Program-made: the position numbers and the translations under genes
Assembly: GCA_001899085.1 (NCBI GenBank)
Contig: MKVB01000008.1
Location: 43,938 to 107,937, forward strand
Length of the DNA stretch: 64,000 nucleotides
From: Devosia sp. 66-14
Lineage (GTDB): Bacteria; Pseudomonadota; Alphaproteobacteria; Rhizobiales; Devosiaceae
Direction: 5' to 3'
Part shown: in pieces, positions 17,490 to 26,380 of the stretch
Layout of the letters: the number at the start of each line of letters is the position of its first letter
Numbering within the stretch: position 1 is the first letter of the stretch
Notes under the pieces: model-generated
What the model saw: the letters and a program-made list of their open reading frames with translations, nothing else
Database searches by the model: none
What the model was told of the DNA's origin: nothing

Positions 17490-17641
17490 GGAAGCTCGGA
17501 GGGGATGACGCGAACGCGCCGCCAGCGGGCATGGCATATGGCCGCCGATCTGCCAATGGGCCTTTCGTTGCCGGACGCGCCCACCGTTGCGCGCGGGGCG
17601 GGCTCGCCCTACCTCTGGGGCGACAACAGGATGGCTCGTCG

Positions 17642-18757
17642 ATGGATGCCGAAACTCTCGCGCCTCAAAGCGCAGCGCCCGCCGGAGTGGCGATCAAGAC
17701 CGAGATCGTGGTCATCGGCGCCGGGCAGGCGGGGCTGTCGTCGGCCTATCACCTGAGGCAGCGCGGGCTCGCGGCGGGGCGTGGCTTCGTCATGCTCGAC
17801 CAGTCGCCGAGGGCGGGCGGCGCCTGGCAGTTCCGCTGGCCGTCGCTGACGCTCAGCACGGTCAATCGGGTGCATGACCTGCCGGGCATGGCGTTTTCCG
17901 AGGCCGTCGATACCAGCAGGGACACGGTCGAGGCGGCGATCGCCGTGCCGCGCTATTTCGAGGCTTACGAGGAGAAGTTCGGGCTCAGCGTCTACCGGCC
18001 GGTCAAGGTGAAGGTGGTGTGCCGGCGTGGCGAGCGCTTCCGGGTCGAGACCGACCGCGAGACGTTCTCGGCGCGCGGCATCATCAATGCCACCGGCACC
18101 TGGGAAACGCCCTACATCCCCGACTATCCCGGGCGCGAGCAGTTCAAGGGACGGCAGCTCCATACCCGCGACTATCGCACGGCGGCCGAATTCGCCGGCC
18201 AGCATGTGGTGATCGTCGGCGGCGGCATTTCGGCGATCCAGTTGCTCAACGAGATCTCTCAGGTGACCAGCACGACCTGGGTGACGCGACGGCCGCTGCA
18301 GTTCCGCGATGGGCCGTTCGACCAGGAAGCGGGGCGCGCCGCGGTGAAGCTGGTCGAGGACCGGGTGCGCCAGGGCCTGCCGCCGAACTCGGTGGTTTCG
18401 GTCACCGGCCTGCCGCGCTCGCCGCTGATCGAAGCGATGGCGGCGCGCGGCGTGCTGAAGCGGCAGGAAATGTTCTCAGAGATCACCGAGACCGGGGTGC
18501 GCTGGAACGATGGCAGCGCGCAGCATGCCGACGTGATCCTCTGGTGCACCGGGTTTCGCTCGTCGCTCGATCACCTGGCGCCGCTGCTGCTGCGCGAGGC
18601 GGCAGGCGGCATCCTGATGGGGGGGCGGCTTGCCACCCAGGTGGTCAAGGAGCCGCGCGTCCATCTGGTCGGCTATGGCCCGTCGGCCTCGACCATCGGC
18701 GCCAACCGGGCCGGCTCGGCGGCGGCGAACGAGCTGCTGGCGACGCTGGGTTTGTAA
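17642..18757 (+). CDS. FAD-dependent NAD(P)-binding monooxygenase-like flavoprotein
   Basis: 371 residues from the ATG at 17642, which has AGGAT about ten bases upstream. FAD-binding VVIGAGQAGLSSAYHL is near residue 25, the NAD(P) motif VVIVGGGISAIQLL near residue 192, and GTWETPYIPDYPG near residue 156 is the linker seen in CzcO/TrkA-like flavoproteins. The C-terminal VILWCTGFRSSLDHLAPL is the conserved ATG-like motif. Relatives include ArsO-type and Baeyer-Villiger-like enzymes. The substrate is unknown; it is divergent from the DMT transporter. Confidence 0.85.
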   Translation: MDAETLAPQSAAPAGVAIKTEIVVIGAGQAGLSSAYHLRQRGLAAGRGFVMLDQSPRAGGAWQFRWPSLTLSTVNRVHDLPGMAFSEAVDTSRDTVEAAIAVPRYFEAYEEKFGLSVYRPVKVKVVCRRGERFRVETDRETFSARGIINATGTWETPYIPDYPGREQFKGRQLHTRDYRTAAEFAGQHVVIVGGGISAIQLLNEISQVTSTTWVTRRPLQFRDGPFDQEAGRAAVKLVEDRVRQGLPPNSVVSVTGLPRSPLIEAMAARGVLKRQEMFSEITETGVRWNDGSAQHADVILWCTGFRSSLDHLAPLLLREAAGGILMGGRLATQVVKEPRVHLVGYGPSASTIGANRAGSAAANELLATLGL

Positions 18758-18787
18758 GCATCATCGCGGGTCTCGCGTGTGGCCCAA

Positions 18788-18814
18788 CAAAAGGGGCGCG
18801 CCGCAGCGCGCCCC
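18788..18814 (-). terminator. Rho-independent terminator for the 18837-19826 gene
   Basis: GGGGCGCGC and GCGCGCCCC form a 9-bp stem (18793-18814) with a CGCA loop; on the minus strand the stem is followed by CTTTTG. It lies just after the stop of the minus-strand binding-protein gene and also serves the convergent flavoprotein gene. Confidence 0.75.
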
Positions 18815-18836
18815 GATCTGGTCCGTCGAGCTTCGC

Positions 18837-19826
18837 CTACTTGGCGCAGATACCCGGATCTTCCTTGGTGCAGAGGTCGAGGCCGGTATACATCGGGTCC
18901 GGCACGGACTCTCCCTTGATCAGCTTGATCAGCACATCGGGTGCCTCGTTGCCCATCTGATAGGGGCGCTGGCCGATCTGGAACTGGCTGCGGCCTTCGC
19001 GGAACGCCTGGGTCTGCGGCGGCAGCGTGTCACCGGCGATGATCACCAGGTCGCCGCTCTTGAGCTTGTCCATCACCTGGTCGGTGTTCTGGGCGTAGGC
19101 CTGCGGCCCGAACTGCGCCCAGCCACCGACGAGCACGAAGGCGGTCAGGTTGGGCTGCGCGGTGAAGACGTCCGCCATCTGCTGGTTGGCAGTGGGGATA
19201 TCGTCATTGGTGTAGGTCGGGCAGCCTTCGGCCTCGGTCCAGCCATTGGAGTTGTTCAGCCGTTCGGTGCCCTTGGCGCCGGCGATGGTATCGCGGAAAC
19301 CGGCGGCGCGTTCGTTGATGTTGGCGGCGGCGACGTTGCCGAGCTGCAGGCAGACAGTGCCGCCCGTGGGCTTGAGCTTCATCAGCTCGGTGGCCATGCC
19401 GACGCCCATGTCATAGTTGTTGGTGCCGAAATAGGTCTTGCGCAGCGCCTTGTCGGCCGGCAGCAAGTCCGCGTCGATGGTCATGATCGGCATGGTCGGC
19501 GCCGCGGCTTTCAGCATGTTGGCCATGGCCGGGGCATTGGACGGCGAGATGGCGATGCCGGCGACGCCCTTGCTGATCAGATCCTGCACGATCTGCACTT
19601 CGCCGGCTTCGTCCGAGCTGAGCGCCGGGCCGGTGTAAAGGCAGGTATATTCGCTGTCGGCGTGAGCGGTGTTCCAGTCGGCACAGCCCTGGCCCATCAC
19701 CGTGAAGAACGGATTGTCGAGGCCTTTGACGACGACGGCGAGGATCTTCTTGTCCTGCGCCATGGCGCTGCCCGCGAGCGCGACGGCAATGGCCGCGCCG
19801 GCAAGCACAAACGTAGTCTTACGCAT
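18837..19826 (-). CDS. Sugar ABC transporter substrate-binding protein (ribose/fructose class)
   Basis: 329 residues with a Sec signal ending in GSAMA near residue 23. The mature start DKKILAVVVKGLDNPFFTVMGQGC is the first strand of a type I periplasmic binding protein (Peripla_BP_4). MTIDADLLPADKALRKTYFG and the IGQRPYQMG segment near the C-terminus line the sugar cleft. The start has GGGAGGAAGACT upstream. Its gene is divergent from a FrcA-like ATPase and a permease, with which it surely forms one importer. Four to five cysteines in the mature protein suggest disulfides. Confidence 0.87.
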   Translation of the reverse strand: MRKTTFVLAGAAIAVALAGSAMAQDKKILAVVVKGLDNPFFTVMGQGCADWNTAHADSEYTCLYTGPALSSDEAGEVQIVQDLISKGVAGIAISPSNAPAMANMLKAAAPTMPIMTIDADLLPADKALRKTYFGTNNYDMGVGMATELMKLKPTGGTVCLQLGNVAAANINERAAGFRDTIAGAKGTERLNNSNGWTEAEGCPTYTNDDIPTANQQMADVFTAQPNLTAFVLVGGWAQFGPQAYAQNTDQVMDKLKSGDLVIIAGDTLPPQTQAFREGRSQFQIGQRPYQMGNEAPDVLIKLIKGESVPDPMYTGLDLCTKEDPGICAK

Positions 19827-20017
19827 AGTCTTCCTCCCTCAGGTTCAGTCCCGGCCTGCGTTGCGCAGACCCTCCGTCGAGCCCGATTGACGTACCTCAA
19901 GAAGCGGGAGGTCCCTGGCCGCCCGCTGGTCCGTCGATCGTCTCGATGAGCTCCTCGTCCTGTCGCGGGCTGCCGCGCGCGCCGTTGCCCGGTGCTGCGC
20001 TCCGCCTGTCGGGCCGG

Positions 20018-20046
20018 ATACTGAGACGACACGTTGCAATAGTCAA
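20018..20046 (-). promoter_or_regulatory. Candidate sigma-70-type promoter for the binding-protein gene
   Basis: On the minus strand TTGACT (20046-20041) and CAGTAT (20023-20018) are 17 bases apart, about 190 bases upstream of the start. The -10 match is only moderate. The 431-base intergenic region 19827-20257 holds no gene that I can support; it also carries TGTCAGACA at 20084-20092 and the palindrome TGCACGTGCA near 20056, both possible regulator sites. Confidence 0.35.
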
Positions 20047-20176
20047 TCGGGCTGATGCACGTGCACATTCTAGCGCTCCAAGTTGTCAGACATTCCTGTG
20101 AAGACGTTGGAAAGGTTACGCAAAAAGCAACCGGCCGATTGTTTTTGATGGTCGGTAAACAAATGCTCGAAGTCGA

Positions 20177-20206
20177 TTGACGCTCGCCGCATCATCCCGC
20201 ATAGAT
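20177..20206 (+). promoter_or_regulatory. Candidate promoter for the ATPase-permease operon
   Basis: TTGACG at 20177-20182 and CATAGAT at 20200-20206 are 17 bases apart, about 50 bases before the ATPase start. The -35 is good and the -10 is weak. It is divergent to the promoter proposed at 20018-20046. Confidence 0.35.
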
Positions 20207-20257
20207 TTTCCCGCGACATCTGGAGGAGGGCGAAGCCTTCCAGCCTTGGGAGGGGCG

Positions 20258-21058
20258 ATGATGGCGGTTCTCGAGCTGGCGAACATCGCCAAGCATTACG
20301 GCGCTATCACTGCATTGACCGACATTTCGCTGACGCTCAACGCGGGCGAAGTGGTCGGATTGGTGGGCGATAACGGGGCGGGCAAGACCACGCTGGTCAA
20401 GATCATCGCCGGCAATTTCCAACCCTCGGAGGGCAGCATCAGCCTCAACGGGCAGGTGGTGCAGTTGCACGGCCCCAAGGACGCGCGATCGAAGGGCATC
20501 GAGATCGTCTACCAGGACCTGGCGCTGGCCGATAACCTCACGGCGGCGGCCAATATCTTTCTCGGCCGCGAACTCACCACCATTGCGCGAACCCCCGAGG
20601 AAGCGGAGCTGCCGTTCCGCCAGCGGCGGCGCGGCTGGCGGCTGTTCATGCCCGAAATTCTCGACTACGGCGCCATGTACAGGAAGGCCGGGGAGCTGTT
20701 CGCCGAACTCAAATCCGAGACGCGGCCGCGCGATGTGGTGCGGCGCATGTCGGGCGGGCAGCGGCAGGCCGTGGCCATCGCCCGCACCCGGCTTTCCAAC
20801 CCGAAGATCGTCTTGATGGACGAGCCGACCGCGGCGATCAGCGTGCGGCAGGTGGCCGAGGTGCTAAACCTGATCCGCCGGCTCAAGGAGCAGGGCATCG
20901 CGGTGGTGCTGATCAGTCACCGCATCCCCGACGTCTTCGCGGTGTGTGACCGGCTGGTGGTGCTCAGGCGCGGCCGCAAGGTCGCCGACAAGCGGGTCGC
21001 CGATTCCTCGCCCGAGGAAGTGACCGGGTTGATCACCGGCGCGCTGCAGAGCGCCTGA
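20258..21058 (+). CDS. Sugar ABC transporter ATP-binding protein, single-domain (FrcA-like)
   Basis: 266 residues from ATG 20258 (a second ATG at 20261 has better spacing to the GGGAGGGG site). Walker A is GDNGAGKTT near residue 36, signature MSGGQRQAVAIARTRL near residue 169, Walker B IVLMDEPTAAISVRQ and H-loop VLISHRIPDVFA. Unlike the two-domain RbsA/MglA proteins at 30670 and 54735 it has a single ABC domain, as in fructose transporter FrcA of Sinorhizobium, which it resembles in the ISVRQVAEVLNLIRRL stretch. An inserted charged segment around residues 110-135 (QRRRGW) is unusual. The permease follows after 13 bases. Confidence 0.88.
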   Translation: MMAVLELANIAKHYGAITALTDISLTLNAGEVVGLVGDNGAGKTTLVKIIAGNFQPSEGSISLNGQVVQLHGPKDARSKGIEIVYQDLALADNLTAAANIFLGRELTTIARTPEEAELPFRQRRRGWRLFMPEILDYGAMYRKAGELFAELKSETRPRDVVRRMSGGQRQAVAIARTRLSNPKIVLMDEPTAAISVRQVAEVLNLIRRLKEQGIAVVLISHRIPDVFAVCDRLVVLRRGRKVADKRVADSSPEEVTGLITGALQSA

Positions 21059-21071
21059 GGAGCTTGCCGAC

Positions 21072-22088
21072 ATGACCACCGACACCTCGCTCAAGGACGC
21101 CATCGACCAGCAGACGCACCGCGGCTTTCTGCCCTGGCTGATCAGCCGGCAGATCTTCTGGATCCTGTTGGCCGTGATCATCGCCATCGTGGCGATGATG
21201 CTGCTGACCAAGACCTTCGCGACGCCGCAGAACCTGTTCAACGTCACCCGCAACTTTGCCTTTGTCGGCATTGTCGGGCTGGGCATGACGGCGGTGATCA
21301 TCACCGGCGGCATCGACCTGTCGGTCGGCGCCACGGTGCTGATCTCGGCGATGACCACCACCATCATCATGCATGCGGGCCTGCCGATCACGCTGGCCAT
21401 TCCGGCCTCGATCGCCGCGTCGCTGCTGGTCGGGCTGATCAACGGCGTATTGATCGCCATTGTCGGGATGCCGGCCTTCGTGGTGACGCTCGGCATGATG
21501 TCGATCGCCCGCTCGATCGGCATGGTGATGTCGAACAATGCGCTGATCTACGAGTTCGGGCCGGACCAGCCGATCCTGTTCAGCATCGGCGGCGGCTCGG
21601 TGGTGGTCGGGGGGCTACCGATCCCCAACCCGCTGATCGTCATGGTGGTGCTGGCGCTGATCACCGGCTTCGCACTGCGCTGGACCCGCTGGGGCCGGCA
21701 TCTCTACGCGATCGGCGGCAATGAGAAGGCGGCGATCCTCACCGGCGTGCCGGTGAAGGCGGTGAAGATCTCGGTCTACATGTTCGTGGCGTTCTGCGCC
21801 GGCCTGACCGGGTTCCTGCAGACCGGCTGGCTCGGCTCGGTCACCACCGGGTTCGGCACCGGGCTCGAACTCACGGTCATCGCCGCCACCGTCATCGGCG
21901 GGGCGAGCCTTGCCGGCGGCACCGGTACGGCGCTCGGCGCCGTGGTCGGCGCGGCGCTTATCGAGATCATCCGCAACAGCCTGACGCTTCTGGGCATCAG
22001 CACGTTCTGGCAGGGCACGTTCGTCGGCTCATTCATCATCCTGGCCGTCGCGTCCAACCTGCTGCGCAACAAGGATACCGGGGAGTAG
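21072..22088 (+). CDS. Sugar ABC transporter permease (RbsC/FrcC class)
   Basis: 338 residues with eight to ten membrane segments, beginning with a cytoplasmic tail and FWILLAVIIAIVAMMLL. Family motifs are GIDLSVGATVLISAM near residue 79, AFVVTLGMMSIARS near residue 136 and the conserved C-terminal region GGASLAGGTGTALGAVVGAAL near residue 278. It belongs to the CUT2 (ribose, xylose, fructose) class and pairs with the single-domain ATPase just upstream and the divergent binding protein. Confidence 0.9.
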   Translation: MTTDTSLKDAIDQQTHRGFLPWLISRQIFWILLAVIIAIVAMMLLTKTFATPQNLFNVTRNFAFVGIVGLGMTAVIITGGIDLSVGATVLISAMTTTIIMHAGLPITLAIPASIAASLLVGLINGVLIAIVGMPAFVVTLGMMSIARSIGMVMSNNALIYEFGPDQPILFSIGGGSVVVGGLPIPNPLIVMVVLALITGFALRWTRWGRHLYAIGGNEKAAILTGVPVKAVKISVYMFVAFCAGLTGFLQTGWLGSVTTGFGTGLELTVIAATVIGGASLAGGTGTALGAVVGAALIEIIRNSLTLLGISTFWQGTFVGSFIILAVASNLLRNKDTGE

Positions 22089-22139
22089 CCGGCGCGACGG
22101 CTCCTCCGCCAAGCCCGGGTCGTGTCGAACGACTCGCGC

Positions 22140-22892
22140 TTACCCCTCGACCCGCTCCATCAGCCCTTCTTGCCGAATATCGACATACTGTCCGGCGAGA
22201 TCGTCGGCGACGCCGCTGGCCAGCCAGGCGATGACCCGGGCCGGACGCTCCGGCGGCTGCAGGTTCTCGCGCGGCACCTCGGAGATCTGGTTGATCTTGG
22301 CCGCGCGGATCGAGGCCTGCATGTCCGTGTCGACAAGGCCGGGCGCGAAGGCGAAGCCGCGGAGGCCGATCTCGGCGCCTTCGAGTTCGATCGAGCGGGT
22401 CAGCATCATGAGCGCCGCCTTGCCGGCGCAATAGGCCGACCAGCCCGACATGGCGTGGTTGGCGGCGCCGCTCACCACGTTGACGACGCGGCCACCCTTG
22501 AGGTCGGGCCACAAAGCCGCGACCAGCGCGGCGGGGCCGCTGACATTGACGGTCAGCGACCGGTCGAAAGCCAAGGCATCGAGCGCGCTGAGCTTCGCCA
22601 TCGGTTCGATGGTCGCGGCATTGTTGACGAGGATGTCGATGCGGCCATAGAGCGCCAGCGCCACGGCAGCGCGTGCCGGAATGGCGGCGAGGTCGCCGAC
22701 GTCGAGGACCAGTTCGCTGGCCTTGCCGCCTTTGGCGGTGACAGCTGCGATCACCTCGGCACAGTCGCCGGCCTTGCGGCCCGAAGCGATGACAGTGGCG
22801 CCGAGCTCGGCCAGCGCCAGCACGGTGGCGGCGCCGAGGCCGGCGCGCGCGCCGGTGACCAGCGCGACTTTGCCTTGCAGGGATGCGCTCAT
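22140..22892 (-). CDS. SDR-family oxidoreductase
   Basis: 250 residues from ATG 22892. The motifs are VTGARAGLGAAT near residue 11 (a variant TGxxxGLG), NNAA near residue 90 and catalytic YCAGK near residue 153. It overlaps the preceding SDR stop by four bases (ATGA), so it is translationally coupled. It is the last gene of the GntR-controlled operon 22140-27102. Its substrate is unknown; with the second SDR next to it, it may oxidise successive intermediates of a sugar-acid pathway (inference). Confidence 0.87.
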   Translation of the reverse strand: MSASLQGKVALVTGARAGLGAATVLALAELGATVIASGRKAGDCAEVIAAVTAKGGKASELVLDVGDLAAIPARAAVALALYGRIDILVNNAATIEPMAKLSALDALAFDRSLTVNVSGPAALVAALWPDLKGGRVVNVVSGAANHAMSGWSAYCAGKAALMMLTRSIELEGAEIGLRGFAFAPGLVDTDMQASIRAAKINQISEVPRENLQPPERPARVIAWLASGVADDLAGQYVDIRQEGLMERVEG

Positions 22893-23701
22893 TTCGTCGG
22901 GCCTCGCTGGGCTGCGGCGCGGACGGAGTCCGCACTGGGCGTCGAGGCATAGGCCTGGAAGCCGCCGGTGATGTTGATCAGTTCGCCGGTGACGAAGCTG
23001 GTGTCGGGGCCCATCAGCCAGCTGACGCCGCCGGCCACATCCTCGGGGGTGCACCAGCGGTGCAGCGGGATGGTGGCGACCACGTCGGCCTCGAAATCGT
23101 CCCAGCTCTTGCCGAGCTTTTCGGCCTTGGCGCGGAAGGCTTTCTCCATGCCGGTGCCGGGCCCGACATGACCCGGGGCAATGGCGTTCACCCGCACGCC
23201 GCTCGAGGCCATCTCGATGGCGAGGCACTGGGTCAGGCCCCAGATGGCGTTCTTGGAGGAGAGGTAAGCCGAGGAGAACGGGTTGCCGAAGCCGAGCTTG
23301 GTGATGATGTTGACGATCTGGCCGCTCTGCTGCGCCGCCATGATGCGGGCCGCCTCGCGCGACATCAGGAAGGTGCCGCGGGTGTTCACCGAAAAGATCC
23401 GGTCCCAATCCTCGACGGCGGTTTCCACCACCAGCGCCTGCATGTGGATGCCGGCATTGTTGACCACGCCATACAGCCCGCCATGGCGCGCCGCGACGGC
23501 TTTGACGCCTGAGATCACCGAGGCTTCGTCGCCAATGTCGATCAGCTCGAGGTCGCAGCCGATGGCGCTGGCGGCGCTTTCGGCTACCGCCTGATCGCGG
23601 TCGGCGATCACCACGGTATGGCCGTCGGCATGCAGGCGCTTGGCGATGGCGCGACCGATGCCGCCGCCTCCGCCGGTGACGATGATGGCTCCAGTACTCA
23701 C
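22889..23701 (-). CDS. SDR-family oxidoreductase
   Basis: 270 residues starting at GTG 23701, which overlaps the stop of the upstream TIM-barrel gene by four bases (GTGA). Cofactor motif VTGGGGGIGRAIAKRL is near residue 8, NNAGIHMQ near residue 81 and YLSSK near residue 149; GGFQAYAS near the C-terminus follows the usual core. The central segment carries a ~20-residue insert (GMEKAFRAKAEKLGKSWDDF) around residue 195 that lengthens the substrate loop. Confidence 0.88.
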   Translation of the reverse strand: MSTGAIIVTGGGGGIGRAIAKRLHADGHTVVIADRDQAVAESAASAIGCDLELIDIGDEASVISGVKAVAARHGGLYGVVNNAGIHMQALVVETAVEDWDRIFSVNTRGTFLMSREAARIMAAQQSGQIVNIITKLGFGNPFSSAYLSSKNAIWGLTQCLAIEMASSGVRVNAIAPGHVGPGTGMEKAFRAKAEKLGKSWDDFEADVVATIPLHRWCTPEDVAGGVSWLMGPDTSFVTGELINITGGFQAYASTPSADSVRAAAQRGPTK

Positions 23702-24516
23702 AGGGCACTCCAGGCGCGGAACAGGTCGCGCAGTTTCACGGTCTCGGTCAGCACGTCATCGTGCAGCGTATCGAAATAGCCCTGGTGGACGACTTCGGCA
23801 GCTAGCCATCCGTCGTAGCCGGCATCGCGCAAGGTGGCGAACAGGGCGGGGAAGTTGAGCGTTCCCTGGTCGAGCTTGGCCTGCAGCGCGCCGGGCCGCG
23901 CCTGGCGCAGATGGATATGGCCGGCCCAGCGGGCGAGCGCATCGATCTCGTCCTGCCGATAGCCGGACACGGCGAAGTGCGCGTAGTCGAGCGCCAGCTT
24001 CACGCCGGGGGCGCGTTCGCAGAGCTCGGCCGTGAGGGCGGGGCTTTCGAGATAGGAATGGACATGCGGCTCGATGCAGACGGTGACACCGGTATTGGCC
24101 GCGAGATCGAGCAGCGGCTTCAGCGACTCGACGGTTTCGGCCAGCGCCTCCGTGCGGCTCTGTGCGCCGTTGATCACGCCGGGGAGGATGAACACCGTGG
24201 GCGAGCCGGCGGCAGCGCAGAACTTCAGCACGGCGGCGAAGTCGGCGGCGTTCCTCGTGCGATTGGCGGGGTCGGCGAGGTTACGGTCGGCAACGGAGTT
24301 GCCGAACAGGTGGTAGAGGTTGGCGACCGGCAGCGGCAGGCGCTTTCGCAACTCGTCGGCATAGGCTTCGGGCGCTGTCAGGAGCCGGGTGCGATCGAGC
24401 GCGGAGCGGTAGAAGTAACCGATATCGAGGCCCGCGATGCCGAGCACCCTGGCAACGCCGCCGACCTCGTCGAGCGTCAGTTCGGGGAAAGACCAGCTGG
24501 TGACGCTGAGCTTCAC
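23698..24516 (-). CDS. Sugar phosphate isomerase/epimerase-like TIM-barrel protein
   Basis: 272 residues from GTG 24516, overlapping the stop of the Gfo/Idh/MocA gene by four bases. It belongs to the xylose-isomerase-like TIM-barrel superfamily: the metal-ligand segments are VCIEPHVHSY near residue 152, ALDYAHFAVSGY near residue 182, HIHLRQARPG near 203 and WLAAEVVHQGYFD near 238. Relatives include hydroxypyruvate isomerase, tagatose epimerase and inosose dehydratase. Its place between two oxidoreductases suggests isomerisation or dehydration of a keto-sugar intermediate. Confidence 0.82.
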   Translation of the reverse strand: MKLSVTSWSFPELTLDEVGGVARVLGIAGLDIGYFYRSALDRTRLLTAPEAYADELRKRLPLPVANLYHLFGNSVADRNLADPANRTRNAADFAAVLKFCAAAGSPTVFILPGVINGAQSRTEALAETVESLKPLLDLAANTGVTVCIEPHVHSYLESPALTAELCERAPGVKLALDYAHFAVSGYRQDEIDALARWAGHIHLRQARPGALQAKLDQGTLNFPALFATLRDAGYDGWLAAEVVHQGYFDTLHDDVLTETVKLRDLFRAWSAL

Positions 24517-25562
24517 AGCACGTCCTCCATGCGCCCCGATCTCGCCGAGCGGTACATGGCGTCGAGCAGCACGCTCGAGCGCATGCCGACCACGCCGTCG
24601 GCAGGGTTCGGCACCTGCTTGCCGCGCGCCAGATCGACCAGGAGGGTAATAGGCGCCACCTGCTCGTAGGCACCGGCATCGGGGCCGAGATCGGCGATAT
24701 GGGTTTTGCCGTCGTGACGGATCACTTCCACCCGGGCCCGTTCGATGTCGAACAGCATCATCCCCTCGGTGCCGAAGATGCGGATGTCGATCTGGTAGCC
24801 GCGCGACTTGGGCACGGTGGCCGAGCCGGAGAGCGCCATGGTGGCGCCGTTGGCGAACTCGACCACGGCGGCGTCGTAGAAATCGACACCGGCGGGCGAC
24901 AGGCCGGTCTTCGCGAACACCTTTGCCGGGTCGAGATCGACGATGCGGAACAGCGCGCCGAGCCCGTGGGTCAGCTGACCCCAGCCATAACCGCCGGATT
25001 TCTTCGGGTCGGCCCAGGTGGAGACCGGCGGGCGGAACAGGTGGTCTTTGGTTTCGACCATCGGCTCGCCGCCGAACAGGTCGGCCAGCGCCGAGGCCAT
25101 CTGCGCCACCACGTGGCGGACCTCGCCGACCCAGCCGTCCGCCACCAGCTGATGGGCGGTCTCGACGATCGGCCTGAAATTCCAGCCATAGGGCAGGATG
25201 ATCTGGGTGTTGTTGGCATTGGCGGTGGCGAGGAGGGCACGGGCATCGGCGGCGCTGGTCGCCATCGGCTTTTCGATCAGCGTCGGCAGGCCGCGCGACA
25301 GGGCCAGTTGCGCATGCTCGGCGTGAAGGATGTGCGGCGAGGCGACGACCACGCCATTGAGGGTCTCCCTGGCCAGCATTTCCGCCGCATCGAAATACGG
25401 CTTCACACCGGGAAAGCTGGCGACCACCTTCTCCATGCCATCGGCATCGGGGCGGTTCACCGCGACGATCTCGACATTGGGGTTGGCGCGCAAAGCGGGG
25501 ATGTGGCTGAGGGTCGCCCACCAGCCGGCGCCGATGACGCCGATATTGACCTTGTCGTTCAA
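24513..25562 (-). CDS. Gfo/Idh/MocA-family oxidoreductase
   Basis: 349 residues from TTG 25562, chosen because GGGAGGATAGC precedes it directly and the Rossmann strand VNIGVIGAGWWA follows within five residues. EKPMATS lies near residue 95 and GQLTHGLGALFRI near residue 185 supplies the catalytic histidine. It lies 35 bases after the acetoacetate-decarboxylase-family gene and overlaps the next gene by four bases. One of four family members in this window (also 1083, 3641, 36584). Confidence 0.88.
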   Translation of the reverse strand: MNDKVNIGVIGAGWWATLSHIPALRANPNVEIVAVNRPDADGMEKVVASFPGVKPYFDAAEMLARETLNGVVVASPHILHAEHAQLALSRGLPTLIEKPMATSAADARALLATANANNTQIILPYGWNFRPIVETAHQLVADGWVGEVRHVVAQMASALADLFGGEPMVETKDHLFRPPVSTWADPKKSGGYGWGQLTHGLGALFRIVDLDPAKVFAKTGLSPAGVDFYDAAVVEFANGATMALSGSATVPKSRGYQIDIRIFGTEGMMLFDIERARVEVIRHDGKTHIADLGPDAGAYEQVAPITLLVDLARGKQVPNPADGVVGMRSSVLLDAMYRSARSGRMEDVL

Positions 25563-25597
25563 GCTATCCTCCCAGGGATCGGCGCTTAGGCGCTCTC

Positions 25598-26380
25598 TCA
25601 GGTGTTCTTGGCCAGGTAGTCGTGGATGATCTCGCCGGTGACGAGGGTGAAATCGGCGCGCCAGTAGAAGGCCTCGAGCGGCTCGACCACCGGCAGGCGG
25701 AACACCGGCGCCTGGGCGTTGGGCCTGAGCTCGACCGTTGCCGGACCACGCCAGCACTCATGCACCTTGACGTCGGTGAGCTTGCGCGAGGTGATCTGGC
25801 GGATCGCCGGGGTGCCGTCGATGTGGTTGACGGCCTTCAGATTGAGATTGGTGCCGTAGTCGAAATGCGCCTTCATCATCGCGGGATCGACGGGCTGCTG
25901 CTTGTAGGGCGTGGTGACGGTGATGACGTCGATGCCGTTGCGCTCGACGCCGCCGACCATCAGGTCGCCGCGGAATTCGAGGAACGGGTTGGCGAGCTTC
26001 TTGGGCTGGCCATGCACCTCGCGGCCATGCGCCACGCCGCCATCCGAGGCGAGGAACAAATAGGGCGAGTAGGCGCCGGAGCGGCCGTTGGGGAGCTTGG
26101 CGCCGAACATCACGTTGGCCTCGTGATAGGGGCCGATCCAGCTGGTGTCGTTCATCTTGTAGATGTGCACGCAGACCACGTCGCCGGTGGCTTCGACCGG
26201 CGGTGGGGCGAGGAACTGCATCGCCTTGGGGTCGGTACGCCAGAACACCGTCAGCACCTCGGCATTGCGGAAGGTGAAGGGGAAGGGCGGGATGAACGGC
26301 GCATCCCACGGAGTGGAAAAGCCACCGGCGAGGATGTCGGCCTCGGTGACCTTGTCGAGGCCCCAGCGTCTTTCGGTCAT
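25598..26380 (-). CDS. Acetoacetate decarboxylase-family protein
   Basis: 260 residues. The acetoacetate decarboxylase fold is recognisable from FPFTFRNAEVLTVFWRTDP near residue 32, the central SPYLFLASDGGVAHGREVHG and then QPKKLANP near residue 126, where the tandem lysines match the Schiff-base lysine and its neighbour in true decarboxylases. Members outside solventogenic bacteria often act as aldolase-dehydratases or hydrolases on keto acids. Its start overlaps the stop of the GntR regulator by four bases, and the operon context points to a 2-keto sugar-acid derivative rather than acetoacetate (inference). Confidence 0.85.
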   Translation of the reverse strand: MTERRWGLDKVTEADILAGGFSTPWDAPFIPPFPFTFRNAEVLTVFWRTDPKAMQFLAPPPVEATGDVVCVHIYKMNDTSWIGPYHEANVMFGAKLPNGRSGAYSPYLFLASDGGVAHGREVHGQPKKLANPFLEFRGDLMVGGVERNGIDVITVTTPYKQQPVDPAMMKAHFDYGTNLNLKAVNHIDGTPAIRQITSRKLTDVKVHECWRGPATVELRPNAQAPVFRLPVVEPLEAFYWRADFTLVTGEIIHDYLAKNT

